From positions 1 to 64,000 of the IMG/VR virus record IMGVR_UViG_3300042731_002487: a stretch of DNA of 64,000 bases. One strand, given 5' to 3'. This document shows, piece by piece, positions 9,543 to 19,215 of the stretch. The position numbers and the translations under genes are program-made. The notes beneath the pieces are model-generated. The model was given only the letters and a program-made list of their open reading frames with translations. It was not told where the DNA came from and did no database searches. The first letter of the stretch is position 1; each line of letters starts with the position of its first letter. The stretch comes from a virus.

Positions 9543-10090
9543 TGTTATATGTGCAATATGACGATGATGGAAGAATACTTTCTGTAACCAATGAATATGA
9601 TCCAGCTATTTCAAGTTTAGAAGTTGACTTAGAGACTTATGAAGCATTCAGCAACGGAACAAGAATGTTAGCTGAATACCAAGTTGTTGAAGATTATCAC
9701 CAAAAAGGAAAAATGCATCTTGTAAATGTAAATGTAGAGCAAGATGGTTATATTGATCAAGAAAAGGGAATTGTGTCAAAAAAAGATATTACAAAAGAAG
9801 GTATAATATTTGAACAACTCGACAAATGCTGGCACATACACAATCATTTGAGTGGTCCAATACCTACACTAATTAATTTAGGAACAGATTATTTTAGGGA
9901 ATATTACATAGTAGAAGCACGTAATAGATTTGTGCTGTTAGATACTATTGTTATAGACATGAAAGAATTAGTTAACACAGACAAATTAGTTGTACAAGGA
10001 CACTCTGCAGATAAAGAAGTAAGTATTGTGTGTTTTGAAAGTAGACTTAGACACAGACACAAGGTAGGAAAACAAAATGCGTATAATTGA
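9542..10090 (+). CDS. Hypothetical protein
   Basis: This 182-residue soluble protein starts with a short beta-rich stretch (MLYVQYDDDGRILSVTNEYD) often found at the start of phage proteins of unknown role. The rest (HIHNHLSGPIPTLINLGTDYFREYYIVEARNRF) shows no motif I can assign. It lies between two glycosyltransferase-like genes with a TAATG junction upstream, an AGAGGA ribosome site and a 14-base overlap downstream, so it is probably co-translated with them. Function unknown. Confidence 0.55.
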   Translation: MLYVQYDDDGRILSVTNEYDPAISSLEVDLETYEAFSNGTRMLAEYQVVEDYHQKGKMHLVNVNVEQDGYIDQEKGIVSKKDITKEGIIFEQLDKCWHIHNHLSGPIPTLINLGTDYFREYYIVEARNRFVLLDTIVIDMKELVNTDKLVVQGHSADKEVSIVCFESRLRHRHKVGKQNAYN

Positions 10091-10991
10091 TTACGATATT
10101 ATATATTTAAGTTATGACGAACCTAATGCAGAAAAAAATTATGCAGATTTGGTAAGCAAAGTTCCTTGGGCAAAACGTATACATGGAGTTGAAGGATCAG
10201 ACGCGGCACACAAGGCTTGTGCAAAACTTGCAGAAACAGATAGATTTATCACTGTGGATGCAGACAATATTATTAATCCTAAGTTTTTAGAGCAAGAGTT
10301 AGACATACCTAAGGATAGTGACTTAGAGCACAGTGTTATTAGTTGGTGTGGTAGGAACATAATAAATGGACTGATGTATGGTAACGGCGGATTAAAATGT
10401 TGGCCAAAAGAATATGTATTAAACATGCGTACACATGAAAATGCAGACCCTGATAATCCTCAAGCACAAGTTGATTTTTGTTGGGATCTAAAGTACCTAC
10501 AGCAAAATAGTTGTTATTCAGATGTGTATAACAATGCAACACCTCAGCAGGCCTGGAGAGCAGGGTTTCGTGAAGGTGTTAAGATGGCACTAGATCAAGG
10601 TGTGAAGCCAACAGTTGAAAACTTCTTACAAGGACATTGGAAAAATTTGCATAGACTTTGGATTTGGTTAATGATTGGCTCTGATGTTGAAAATGGTCTA
10701 TGGGCTATCTACGGCGCAAGAGAAGGCTTAGTTAAAACAATGTTAACTGATTGGGATTATGTCAATGTAAGAGATTTTGAATATCTCAATAATTTATGGA
10801 AAGAAAAAGAATCTGTAGACTCTAAAATGTTATTAGAAGCAATAGAAATACTAGGTGCTTCATTAATAGATAATTTGGATATACCTATAGGACAAATGCC
10901 GTTAGACGAACAGCAAAGTAAATTTTTCAAAACAGTTTACCAAAATCCTAGCCGTAACCCTAAACAACAATTTGTGATTGATCCAGAATGA
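10077..10991 (+). CDS. Glycosyltransferase-like protein (DAD motif)
   Basis: This 304-residue protein opens with IDYDIIYLSYDEPNAEKNY, then RIHGVEGSDAAHKACAKLA and FITVDADNIINP (DAD at 61-63). This resembles a family 2 type GT-A core, where the conserved acidic pair binds the nucleotide sugar. The gene starting at 12327 is a shorter homologue with the same order (FISYNEKEAD, HGVKGIHQAH, FVDADAYI). The C-terminal half (WRAGFREGVKMALDQG, GLWAIYGAREGL) is also shared. AGGA precedes the ATG. Substrate unknown; a role in decorating a surface glycan or a protein is inferred from context. Confidence 0.65.
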   Translation: MRIIDYDIIYLSYDEPNAEKNYADLVSKVPWAKRIHGVEGSDAAHKACAKLAETDRFITVDADNIINPKFLEQELDIPKDSDLEHSVISWCGRNIINGLMYGNGGLKCWPKEYVLNMRTHENADPDNPQAQVDFCWDLKYLQQNSCYSDVYNNATPQQAWRAGFREGVKMALDQGVKPTVENFLQGHWKNLHRLWIWLMIGSDVENGLWAIYGAREGLVKTMLTDWDYVNVRDFEYLNNLWKEKESVDSKMLLEAIEILGASLIDNLDIPIGQMPLDEQQSKFFKTVYQNPSRNPKQQFVIDPE

Positions 10992-12334
10992 TTGAATTTA
11001 AAGATATAAAAGATGAATTAGATCAAGTAGGGTGCGGATTTTGCCTTGCAAAATGGTCGCAGGTTACAATACATTTGGCATCAGGTATTAACCATAGTTG
11101 TCATCATGTTGCGGCTCATAAAATTCCGTTAGATGAACTTGCAAAAAATCCTAATGCTTTGCACAATACACAGTTTAAGAAAAATCAAAGACGTATGATG
11201 TTGAAAAATCAACGTCCGCCGGAGTGTGATTATTGTTGGAGAATAGAAGACAACACAAATGAGTATAGTGACAGGGTAATTAAGAGCAGTGCAAAGTGGA
11301 GTCAGATTGACAAAGAAAAAATTATTGCAAGTGATTGGATGGATGACATATATCCAAGGTATGTAGAAATAAGTTTTTCAAATGTATGTAATTTTAAATG
11401 TGCATATTGCGGCCCGCCTTTCAGTAGTAAGTGGGCAGAAGAAATAAAGCAACATGGATTTTACAAACTTAAAAGAAAACCCTACAATAGGATAAGAGAA
11501 GAAGAAGTTCCTATTCCTGAACGTGAAGAAAATCCTTATATTGATGCTTTTTGGAAATGGTTTCCTGAAGCTGTTAAGCATATGCTTGTGTTTAGAATAA
11601 CAGGCGGTGAGCCTTTGCTTAGTAAACACACTAAAAAAGTTATTCAGTATCTTAGAGACAACCCACAACCTCAATTAGAATTTGCTATTAACACAAATGC
11701 TTGTCCACCAGATAAACTTTGGGAAGAATTTGTTGATAGTATACGCGAATTAGAAGAAAATAATTGTGTTAAAAATTTCCAACTTTATACAAGTGCTGAA
11801 AGTTTTGGAAAACAAGCAGAGTATGTTAGGTATGGAATGAATTTTAAACTTTTTGAAAAAAATCTAAAATATTTTATAAAAAATACACATAAAGCAAGAG
11901 TATTTTTTATGAGTGCATTTAACATATTAAGTTTACCAACACTTATTCCGTATTTGCGTTTTCTTGTGTCTATGAAAAGAATGAAAGAAAACACAGTGTT
12001 TGTAGATTGGGCGTATGTAAGGCATCCTGAATTTTTAGACATAAAGGTAGCAGATAAACAGTTGATAGAAAAATACTTAGAGCCTGCACTAGATTTTATG
12101 AAAGAACGTAAAAAGAACTCTAATAGATTTATGGATCACGAAATATGGAAACTAAAAAGGATATATGAAGACTGTTTGACTAACCTTTCTAGAGAAAATG
12201 ATTATACACTTGAGTATTGTCAATTTTGGCAATTTGTAAATGAATATGACAAAAGGCGAGGCACAAATTTCTTAGAAACATTTCCTGAATTCAAGAATTT
12301 TTATAAAAAGTGTGGAGTATATGCCAATGTATGA
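10988..12334 (+). CDS. Radical SAM protein with N-terminal twitch-like Cys module
   Basis: This 448-residue protein has an N-terminal cysteine module (C16, C19, C38, C80, C83; PPECDYCWRIED) followed by a radical SAM core with C134-x3-C138-x2-C141 and GGEP at 206-209. The core would bind a 4Fe-4S cluster and SAM to make the 5'-deoxyadenosyl radical, and the N-terminal cysteines probably hold an auxiliary cluster. The order matches radical SAM proteins with an N-terminal twitch domain. It overlaps both neighbours, which are glycosyltransferase-like. Reaction and substrate are unknown. It is the first of seven such paralogues here. Confidence 0.85.
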   Translation: MIEFKDIKDELDQVGCGFCLAKWSQVTIHLASGINHSCHHVAAHKIPLDELAKNPNALHNTQFKKNQRRMMLKNQRPPECDYCWRIEDNTNEYSDRVIKSSAKWSQIDKEKIIASDWMDDIYPRYVEISFSNVCNFKCAYCGPPFSSKWAEEIKQHGFYKLKRKPYNRIREEEVPIPEREENPYIDAFWKWFPEAVKHMLVFRITGGEPLLSKHTKKVIQYLRDNPQPQLEFAINTNACPPDKLWEEFVDSIRELEENNCVKNFQLYTSAESFGKQAEYVRYGMNFKLFEKNLKYFIKNTHKARVFFMSAFNILSLPTLIPYLRFLVSMKRMKENTVFVDWAYVRHPEFLDIKVADKQLIEKYLEPALDFMKERKKNSNRFMDHEIWKLKRIYEDCLTNLSRENDYTLEYCQFWQFVNEYDKRRGTNFLETFPEFKNFYKKCGVYANV

Positions 12335-13010
12335 TATTGCTTTTATAAGTTATAATGAAAAAGAAGCTGATCAAAACTGGGAAAAATTATCAACAAAGTA
12401 TCCTTATGCAAAACGCACACACGGAGTAAAAGGTATACACCAAGCACATATCGCCGCGGCAAATAAAGCAGTAACACCTATGGTATGGTTTGTAGATGCA
12501 GATGCTTATATAGAAGATGATTTTGATTTTAGTTATATCCCACCAAGGAAGGACCGTGATGCTGTACATGTTTGGCGTAGTCGTAACCCTATTAATGATT
12601 TAGTTTATGGATATGGTGGTGTTAAACTATTCCCAAGGATTGCAACTACAAAAGTGGATGTTAATAAACCTGACATGACTACAAGCATAAGTGAAAAATT
12701 TATAGCTATGCCTGAAATAAGCAATACCACTGCTTTTAATGTAGATCCATTTAGTACTTGGCGCAGTGCATTTAGGGAATGTGCAAAATTAGCAAGCAAA
12801 ATAATTGATAGACAAAGGGAGGATGAAACAGATGAAAGACTCAAGACTTGGACAACCGTGGGACACGATAGAGAGTTTGGTGAATATGCGATTAGAGGTG
12901 CTCATGACGGTATGGAGTTTGGCCTTTCTAGGGGGTCTGATCTTCGGTTAATTAATGATTACAAATGGTTAAAGGAACAGTTTGATGAAAACCCAAGAAT
13001 TATTAGATAG
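12327..13010 (+). CDS. Glycosyltransferase-like protein (DAD motif, short paralogue)
   Basis: This 227-residue protein is a homologue of the gene starting at 10077, with FISYNEKEAD at 6-15, HGVKGIHQAH at 32-41 and VDADAY at 56-61. I chose ATG 12327 because a GGAG site lies nine bases upstream and the resulting start aligns with the homologue; a GTG at 12312 and an ATG at 12321 are also in frame. It overlaps the stop of the preceding radical SAM gene by eight bases. Its core is complete, but the paralogue's C-terminal extension is missing. Confidence 0.65.
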   Translation: MYDIAFISYNEKEADQNWEKLSTKYPYAKRTHGVKGIHQAHIAAANKAVTPMVWFVDADAYIEDDFDFSYIPPRKDRDAVHVWRSRNPINDLVYGYGGVKLFPRIATTKVDVNKPDMTTSISEKFIAMPEISNTTAFNVDPFSTWRSAFRECAKLASKIIDRQREDETDERLKTWTTVGHDREFGEYAIRGAHDGMEFGLSRGSDLRLINDYKWLKEQFDENPRIIR

Positions 13011-13893
13011 ATACGAACTGTTATATCCGAAAAATACATATATTTCAGATTTACGCAGAGCATATATTGATAAAGATATCAGTAGTATATTTAGATTGCT
13101 TCCTGATACTGTTAACGGCACAAAAGATGATTTACGTAAAGCAGTTTTAGAAAACAATTTACACAGTATATTTAGATTATGCGAAAATGATAATTTAAGA
13201 AAATTATTGCTTGAAGATAATGTTTGGAAGCTCTGGCCGTTACTTGAAAAATATGTGGACACCCATTTTACCTCAGCATTCAAAAGATTTTTTGCAGAGA
13301 ATATTAAAATTAACAATCATTGTTTTAGCAGAGGTCAACTACAAAGTAAATTATGGTTAATCGAGGAACTCGAGAACACAGGAGTTGATCTTGGTACTGT
13401 GTTTATTTGTGCAGGATGGTATGCTACACTTGCTACTATGATTTTTGAAAGCAATATGAACGTAGAAAAAATACGTAGCTTTGACATTGACTCAAGTTGT
13501 GCTGGAGTTGCTGAAATATTTAACAAACCTTGGGTAAAGGATGATTGGCAATTTAAAGCATGTACACAGGATATAATGGAAATTGAATGGCAAGGACATA
13601 ACTATCCTGTTAAACGTAATGACGGCAGTATTTGTATGCTATATGATTCACCAGATACAATAATTAACACTAGTTGCGAACACATAAAAGACTTTGATAC
13701 ATGGTTTAGAAAAATACCTGAAGGTAAACTTATATGTTTACAGAGCAATAATTACGTTGCCCTGGAAGAACATGTAAATTGTGTAAAAGATAGTTTACAT
13801 TTTGAAGAAATGACACCATTTAGTAAAGTATTGTTTACAGGAGAATTGCCGTTAGAAAAATACACGAGGTATATGAGAATTGGAATTAAGTAA
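12985..13893 (+). CDS. Methyltransferase-like protein (class I SAM-dependent fold, tentative)
   Basis: This 302-residue protein has an N-terminal helical part with repeated (S/H)SIFRL motifs (SSIFRLLPD, HSIFRLCEN). It is followed from about 125 by a Rossmann-like half: TVFICAGWYATLATMIFE, then IRSFDIDSSCAGVAEIF, whose acidic residue would hold the SAM ribose. A classical GxGxG is replaced by CAGW, so the methyltransferase call is tentative. The start at ATG 12985 has an AAAGGA ribosome site. It lies in the cluster between glycosyltransferase-like genes and could methylate a sugar or peptide; no substrate is evident. Confidence 0.5.
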   Translation: MKTQELLDRYELLYPKNTYISDLRRAYIDKDISSIFRLLPDTVNGTKDDLRKAVLENNLHSIFRLCENDNLRKLLLEDNVWKLWPLLEKYVDTHFTSAFKRFFAENIKINNHCFSRGQLQSKLWLIEELENTGVDLGTVFICAGWYATLATMIFESNMNVEKIRSFDIDSSCAGVAEIFNKPWVKDDWQFKACTQDIMEIEWQGHNYPVKRNDGSICMLYDSPDTIINTSCEHIKDFDTWFRKIPEGKLICLQSNNYVALEEHVNCVKDSLHFEEMTPFSKVLFTGELPLEKYTRYMRIGIK

Positions 13894-14104
13894 TCTTACA
13901 GTTAGACAATTGCAACAAGAAAGTGCTAGGGCTTTAAGTACAATGCAAGCTACTAATAATAACATTTATCAGTTTAATAAACAAGCACATCACAACAGCC
14001 ATAATTGGTATGCGGCTGTTATAGATTGGTATGTAAAAGAATATGGAGATTTACCTAGCCGTGCAGGCCCTGGAAAAAATGTAAGGTTAGTTTTAGATGA
14101 ATAA
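13880..14104 (+). CDS. Small hypothetical protein, possible substrate or adaptor
   Basis: This 74-residue protein overlaps both neighbours and starts at TTG 13880, with GAGG eleven bases upstream; the start is uncertain. It is rich in Gln, Asn and His (MQATNNNIYQFNKQAHHNSHNWYAA) and ends RAGPGKNVRLVLDE. It has no Cys, membrane segment or known domain. Being the only very short gene among the radical SAM and glycosyl enzymes, it might be an adaptor or a modified peptide, but nothing in it proves that. Confidence 0.5.
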   Translation: MELSNLTVRQLQQESARALSTMQATNNNIYQFNKQAHHNSHNWYAAVIDWYVKEYGDLPSRAGPGKNVRLVLDE

Positions 14105-15233
14105 AATTGTTTTAAAATTTGTTGATGACAACCAATACAAACTAAATGTTGCAGTAAAAAATTTTAATTTATCAGCAAACACTGGTGCTAGAATAAATTC
14201 TTATTTTAGTACTTCTTTAAATAGTTTATATGACTCTGTAGATGCTATAGAAGATAATAATATTTTTGACCCTAATAATTTTTATATTTTTCCTATATTC
14301 TATTTTCACGAAGAAACAGATCCACAATACGAATATTGGGTGTCTTTCCTAAAATATTTTGCAAAAAATAACTATGAAAGATTGAAAAACAAAAACACAT
14401 GTCTTTGTATTTGTGATTTGTTTGAAAGCAGTAGAAATCTTGTTAAAGTTGCAGAAGAAATTAAATTTAAATATCCAGAAATAAAAATATGGATATTGAC
14501 TGCTGATAAAAAACTATCTTCTAAAATTGTAAAAGTAATTTATAACGATGTATGGATATCCCAATTCCACCCAAAGACATCCGTAATGCCGTACAAGCCA
14601 AAAAAATTATACATTAATCTTACTAGAGTAGCTAGGTATCATAGGTGTGTGTTAGCTGATAGTTTAATTAGTAACAATTTACTAAAAATTGGATACAATA
14701 CCTGGGGTGATGTTTATGATGCTTTTGAAATGTATAAACAAGATCATCCTAAAACTAAAATTGCACAAGCAAAATTTGATGTTTTAGATATTGAAGATCT
14801 TAGTAAAACAAATCCTAATGATGTAGTTCCAGAATCTCACTGTAAAAAAAGTTTTTTATATCTTGCAACGGAAACACATGTAGATAGCGGATATATGTTT
14901 TTTAGTGAAAAGGTATACAAACCTATTGGTCTTGGTATGCCGTTTATTACACTAGGCAATCCAGGTACATTAGAGGATTTAAGACAGCGTGGATTTTTTA
15001 CTTTTAGTGAATGGTTTGATGAAAGTTATGATTTAGACTTACCTTTACAAAAACGCATAGACATTATATGCAAAAACTTAATTACACTTTCAAAATATAG
15101 AGCAGATGATCTTATAAAAATACGTAAAGAAATGAAAGGTATTTTAGAATATAATCAGCAGTTATATGCACTACTACAAAAGAAAAATAGTTTAAAACAA
15201 ACATTGCGTCTAGCCGCAGAAGGAATACTATGA
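14097..15233 (+). CDS. Glycosyltransferase-like protein (SEK-x-x-KP family)
   Basis: This 378-residue protein has a C-terminal block GYMFFSEKVYKPIGLGMPFITLGNPGT followed by DLRQRGFFTFSEWFDESYD. This pattern resembles the donor-binding half of glycosyltransferases, as in fucosyltransferase-like GT10 relatives, where the Glu-Lys pair contacts the nucleotide sugar. The gene at 37525 has the same block (FISEKTFKP, GFKTFNKWIDHSYD). The N-terminal half is diverged. The start overlaps the small gene upstream and the end overlaps the next radical SAM gene by ATGA. Substrate unknown. Confidence 0.6.
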   Translation: MNKIVLKFVDDNQYKLNVAVKNFNLSANTGARINSYFSTSLNSLYDSVDAIEDNNIFDPNNFYIFPIFYFHEETDPQYEYWVSFLKYFAKNNYERLKNKNTCLCICDLFESSRNLVKVAEEIKFKYPEIKIWILTADKKLSSKIVKVIYNDVWISQFHPKTSVMPYKPKKLYINLTRVARYHRCVLADSLISNNLLKIGYNTWGDVYDAFEMYKQDHPKTKIAQAKFDVLDIEDLSKTNPNDVVPESHCKKSFLYLATETHVDSGYMFFSEKVYKPIGLGMPFITLGNPGTLEDLRQRGFFTFSEWFDESYDLDLPLQKRIDIICKNLITLSKYRADDLIKIRKEMKGILEYNQQLYALLQKKNSLKQTLRLAAEGIL

Positions 15234-16159
15234 AAAAAATATTTCCTGATAATCCAAACGGCATGAATATAGAGTGGGTGGTGAGTAATATTTGTAATTA
15301 CTCTTGTAGTTACTGCCAAGAAGACTTATACGGCGGCACATCAGGACAACCTGATTATAAAAAAGCATTAGAATTTTTTGATTATATACATAAAGAAGTG
15401 CAACCAGGACCCAAGTTACTAAATCTTACAGGTGGTGAACCAACAGTATGGCCTAAACTTATTCCTTTTTTAAATGAGTTAGACAAAAGTTATTTTACAC
15501 AACTAACAACTAATGGATCAAGAACCGTGAACTGGTGGAAACGCTTATTAAATAACTGTGATAATATAGCAAGAGTTGCAATAAGTACTCATCTAGAATT
15601 TGCAAGTTTAGATCATATTTTTAATGTAGGAGAAGTATTACACAAACGCACCAATCTTACTTTATTACTTTTAGCAGACAAGAAAAACTTTCATATGATT
15701 GAAGAATATGCTGAAAAATTTAAAGAGTTAGAATGTTCTATACTTGTAAAACCTATAAGAGGAATTGATGGGGTGGCACAAGAATATACAGATGAGCAAA
15801 AAGCATTTATAAGGTTATTTAAACATTACAGTTCTAATATTCCTAATCCAAAAGGAATTCCTACCCATTTAGTTGTAGATGACCAACCAAAACCCTATTC
15901 TTATGGATTAGAATTAGTTAGCCAAAACAAACACAGTTTTCAAGGATGGAAATGTGCTTTAGGTAAAACAAGAGTAGTTATATGGCACAATGGCGATATT
16001 AGTCTCGCTCAATGTAGCACAGCAAGGGCAATGGATCTTGGGAACATATACAAAGGCAATTATTCTATTCCTGATAGTCCTGTAATATGTAAAACTAAGT
16101 ATTGTACATGTTTACCTGATATACGCATACCTAAGTGGAGAGAAGATGTACAAGTATGA
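15230..16159 (+). CDS. Radical SAM protein, C-N-Y-S-C-S-Y-C type
   Basis: This 309-residue enzyme has its radical SAM cluster motif almost at the start (C22-x3-C26-x2-C29) and GGEP at 68-71. The C terminus, from WKCALGKTRVVIWHNGDISLAQC to KTKYCTC (C287, C292, C294), resembles a SPASM-type region that binds an auxiliary iron-sulfur cluster. It has no N-terminal module, unlike its neighbours, and its closest relatives here are the genes at 29850 and 32217. An AAGGA site precedes it, and it overlaps the following radical SAM gene by 14 bases. Substrate unknown. Confidence 0.85.
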   Translation: MKKIFPDNPNGMNIEWVVSNICNYSCSYCQEDLYGGTSGQPDYKKALEFFDYIHKEVQPGPKLLNLTGGEPTVWPKLIPFLNELDKSYFTQLTTNGSRTVNWWKRLLNNCDNIARVAISTHLEFASLDHIFNVGEVLHKRTNLTLLLLADKKNFHMIEEYAEKFKELECSILVKPIRGIDGVAQEYTDEQKAFIRLFKHYSSNIPNPKGIPTHLVVDDQPKPYSYGLELVSQNKHSFQGWKCALGKTRVVIWHNGDISLAQCSTARAMDLGNIYKGNYSIPDSPVICKTKYCTCLPDIRIPKWREDVQV

Positions 16160-17213
16160 AGATATAAAAACAATACATCTTGAAGTTACACAAAACTGTC
16201 AAGCAAGTTGTCCTATGTGTGACCGCAACATGAATGGTGAAGGAATAAATCCTCATATTAATCTTGATGAATTGTCTTATAAAGATTGCACAAACATATT
16301 TCCTGCTTCCTTTATAAAACAATTAGACACAATGTATATGTGTGGTAACTTAGGCGATCCAATTGTAGCACGAGATACTTTAGAAATTTTTGAATACTTT
16401 CGTTGGGCTAATCCCAACATGTGGTTAAGCATGAATACAAACGCAGGAGCAAGAGATGAACAATGGTGGACTAAACTGGCCCATGTCTTTGGAAGAATGG
16501 GGGCTGTTATTTTTAGTGTGGACGGTCTTAGTGATACGAATCATTTATATAGACAAGGGGTAGTTTGGGAAAATGTTGAACGCAACATGCAAGCATTTAT
16601 TAACGCAGGCGGCAGAGCTCGATGGGACTTCCTAATATTCGAACACAACCAACACCAAGTAGAAGAAGCTGAAGCCCTTGCTAATAAATGGGGTTGTGAA
16701 AAATTTATTAAAAAGAAAACAGGCAGATTTGTAGACGCAAAAACAAATAAGAAAGAAAGTCATCAAGCCAAAGACCGTAAAGGCAAAGACTCAGCTGAAC
16801 TTAAAAAACCCGACGAGAAATATCAAAACAAAGCACTTACTAAACAAGAAACAATTCTAAAAAAATATGGATCAATGGATGCTTATTATGATGCAACTCC
16901 TGTGATATGTAAAGTAAAAAAAGAAAACAGTTTGTTTATCACAGCAGAAGGCCTGGCATTGCCTTGTTGTTGGACTGCTGGTAGAATGTACAAGTGGTGG
17001 CATAAAGATCCTAAGGTAGAACAGATATGGGATTTTATTCCAGATAAACGTGCATTAGATGCACGTCAAGGATTACAAAAAGTTTTTGATACAGGTATAT
17101 TTGAACAAATACAAGACAGTTGGAATAAACCTAGTTGTGCGGAAGGCAAGTTAAAAGTGTGTGCAACAAAGTGTGGTGCCGAGTTTGATCCTTTCACAGA
17201 ACAGTTCAAATAA
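16146..17213 (+). CDS. Radical SAM/SPASM-like protein with G-x-x-G-D motif
   Basis: This 355-residue protein begins with a radical SAM core (C18-x3-C22-x2-C25, CPMC). Instead of GGE it has CGNLGDP at 66-72, a feature shared with the genes at 20533, 24120 and 28741. IFSVDGLSDTNHLYR and GRARWDFLIFEHNQHQVEEA are strongly conserved among these. The end carries a SPASM-like cysteine set (ALPCCWTAG, then PSCAEGKLKVCATKCG). A GGAG site precedes the ATG. It directly precedes an N-twitch-type radical SAM gene, a recurrent pairing here. Reaction unknown. Confidence 0.82.
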   Translation: MYKYEDIKTIHLEVTQNCQASCPMCDRNMNGEGINPHINLDELSYKDCTNIFPASFIKQLDTMYMCGNLGDPIVARDTLEIFEYFRWANPNMWLSMNTNAGARDEQWWTKLAHVFGRMGAVIFSVDGLSDTNHLYRQGVVWENVERNMQAFINAGGRARWDFLIFEHNQHQVEEAEALANKWGCEKFIKKKTGRFVDAKTNKKESHQAKDRKGKDSAELKKPDEKYQNKALTKQETILKKYGSMDAYYDATPVICKVKKENSLFITAEGLALPCCWTAGRMYKWWHKDPKVEQIWDFIPDKRALDARQGLQKVFDTGIFEQIQDSWNKPSCAEGKLKVCATKCGAEFDPFTEQFK

Positions 17214-17221
17214 GTAAGTAT

Positions 17222-18625
17222 ATGAGTGATATTTCCCCTACATTTTGTGCCTTGCCTTGGTTACACCTTAGTTCTCGACCAGATGGTAAGATGAGAACAT
17301 GCTGTACATCAAATGCAAGCAGTGTACAAGATCCAGATTCAAATAAAAAAGTTGGCGGCGGCGAAGTTGGCGTTGTAAAAAACGATGACGGTATACCTGC
17401 TAACTTTAACCACACAAGTTTAGAAGAAGCATGGAACAGTGCTTATATGCGTAATGTTCGAAAAATGATGTTGCGTGGTGAAAAGCCTGCTAGTTGTTTA
17501 AAGTGTTACAAAGAAGAAGATGCAGGACATCTTAGTAAACGCAACTGGGAAACAGAATACTGGGGCAACAGATACGATTTACAGCAACTAATAGACGAAA
17601 CTAAAGAAGATGGCAGTATTCCTCCTAAGATACGCTATATAGACCTTAGAATGGGTACAAAGTGCCAATTAGCGTGTGTTATGTGCAGTCCGCACGATAG
17701 TTCAGGATGGATAAAAGATTGGCAAGCAATTAATCCTAAAATTACTAACGAAAAATTAGCAAACACAAGCCAATGGACAAACAAAGGACGCAATCACGGA
17801 GCAAGTTATAACTGGCACAAAAACAACCCACGCTTCTGGAAAGATCTTATGGATCAGATTCCGCATATGTATCAACTATATTTTGCAGGTGGCGAAAGTC
17901 TTATAATTGATGAACACTATGAACTATTAGAAGAATGTATCAAACGCGGACATGCTAACGGCATAGAACTACGTTATAATTCAAATGCAGTTGAATGGCG
18001 CAAAGATTTACCAGAACTATGGAGCCATTTTAAGCGTGTGCGTTTCCATTACAGTATTGATGCATATGGTGAACAAAACGATTACATACGCTATCCTAGT
18101 AACTGGGAACATCAAGAGCGTGTGTTCCATATGCTAGATAACACAGCACCGCAAGTAGAAGTCACAACAGCAACAACTATTATGGCATTGAATGTTGCAT
18201 ATATTCCAGAGTTTGTGCAATGGAAAGTACAGCAAGGATTTAAAAAACTTAACAAATGGCCATTAGGTGCAGGTGGTATTAACATGCACTTTGCATATTG
18301 GCCTCCACAGTTAAATGTAAAAGTTTTACCTAAAGATATTAAACAACAGATTACAGACAAATATGAAAATGAATTTTATCCTTGGCTAGAAGAAAACTGG
18401 CAACTGTTCACTGGTGTGCAAGAAGCAGGAATCACTAAAGAACAATGGCTTAATGCACCTTACGGTATGAAGCGATATAAAGGTATTATTAACTTTATGA
18501 ATTCTGAAGATTGGAGTGCAAGGCTTCCTGAAACAAAAGAATACCTTAACCTTGTAAATGAACGTAGAGGATGGACAGAAAAATTTCCGCAAGTGTTTCC
18601 TATACTAAAGGATATTATAAAATGA
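17222..18625 (+). CDS. Radical SAM protein with N-terminal twitch-like Cys module (GGES variant)
   Basis: This 467-residue protein has N-terminal cysteines C9, C27, C28, C92, C95 with the KCYKEEDAGHLSKR signature, then the core C148-x3-C152-x2-C155. The usual GGEP reads FAGGESLI, which still offers the two Gly and Glu. IDAYGEQNDYIRYPSNW downstream is a motif shared with the paralogues at 19212, 22114 and 25225. It follows the G-x-x-G-D type gene by eight bases and precedes an SGNH-like hydrolase. It is cytosolic and probably a tailoring enzyme of unknown substrate. Confidence 0.83.
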   Translation: MSDISPTFCALPWLHLSSRPDGKMRTCCTSNASSVQDPDSNKKVGGGEVGVVKNDDGIPANFNHTSLEEAWNSAYMRNVRKMMLRGEKPASCLKCYKEEDAGHLSKRNWETEYWGNRYDLQQLIDETKEDGSIPPKIRYIDLRMGTKCQLACVMCSPHDSSGWIKDWQAINPKITNEKLANTSQWTNKGRNHGASYNWHKNNPRFWKDLMDQIPHMYQLYFAGGESLIIDEHYELLEECIKRGHANGIELRYNSNAVEWRKDLPELWSHFKRVRFHYSIDAYGEQNDYIRYPSNWEHQERVFHMLDNTAPQVEVTTATTIMALNVAYIPEFVQWKVQQGFKKLNKWPLGAGGINMHFAYWPPQLNVKVLPKDIKQQITDKYENEFYPWLEENWQLFTGVQEAGITKEQWLNAPYGMKRYKGIINFMNSEDWSARLPETKEYLNLVNERRGWTEKFPQVFPILKDIIK

Positions 18626-19215
18626 AGTTAGCAGTATTTGGATGTAGTCATTCGGGATGCGGTCCCAGAGATTGGAATGAAACTTGGCCATATCATTTAT
18701 ACAAAACCACAAAATTAGAAATACACAATTTTGCAGTTGGAGGAACTAGTACGCAGTTCCAATACGGGTTTTTTAAAAAACATATTGATAAATTTGATAA
18801 ATTTATTTTTCAATATACTAGCCCGTACAGATTTACTGAATATAGAACAATAACTGAACAAAACGGTGATTTACCTACGGATATGGATAAATTTAGAAAA
18901 TATACGTACTTCGCTCAAGGTACAGGTAATTATTTAATATGTAACACATCTGCAAATTTTAACAAAAGATACAAAAGTTGGATAAAAAAAGACAAGGGCG
19001 AAATTGAAAAAGAATACAAAAACATTTGCAAAGAAGTAGATGATCATGAAAAATGTTTATTTTCTTTTCATTTTGTTAGAAATCCAACTAATGTAAAAGG
19101 TATAGAAATTATGCAAAACAATTTCCCTGAGATTATACCGAATCCAAATATACATCTTAGTAGCGAAGAAAATAAGATTATTGCAAACTATATAAAGGAA
19201 AAATGTAACCTATGA
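18622..19215 (+). CDS. SGNH/GDSL-like hydrolase (tentative)
   Basis: This 197-residue protein begins MKLAVFGCSHSGCG, where the Ser in GCSHS sits like the nucleophile of block I in SGNH hydrolases. NFAVGGTSTQF at about 41-51 looks like the glycine of block II. The C terminus (SFHFVRNPTN, NPNIHLSSEENKIIANYI) could contain the catalytic His/Asp pair. If correct, it removes or adds an acyl group on a sugar or peptide. ATG 18622 is chosen for its AAGGA site nine bases upstream; it ends in an ATGA overlap with the next radical SAM gene. It may be degenerate. Confidence 0.55.
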   Translation: MKLAVFGCSHSGCGPRDWNETWPYHLYKTTKLEIHNFAVGGTSTQFQYGFFKKHIDKFDKFIFQYTSPYRFTEYRTITEQNGDLPTDMDKFRKYTYFAQGTGNYLICNTSANFNKRYKSWIKKDKGEIEKEYKNICKEVDDHEKCLFSFHFVRNPTNVKGIEIMQNNFPEIIPNPNIHLSSEENKIIANYIKEKCNL

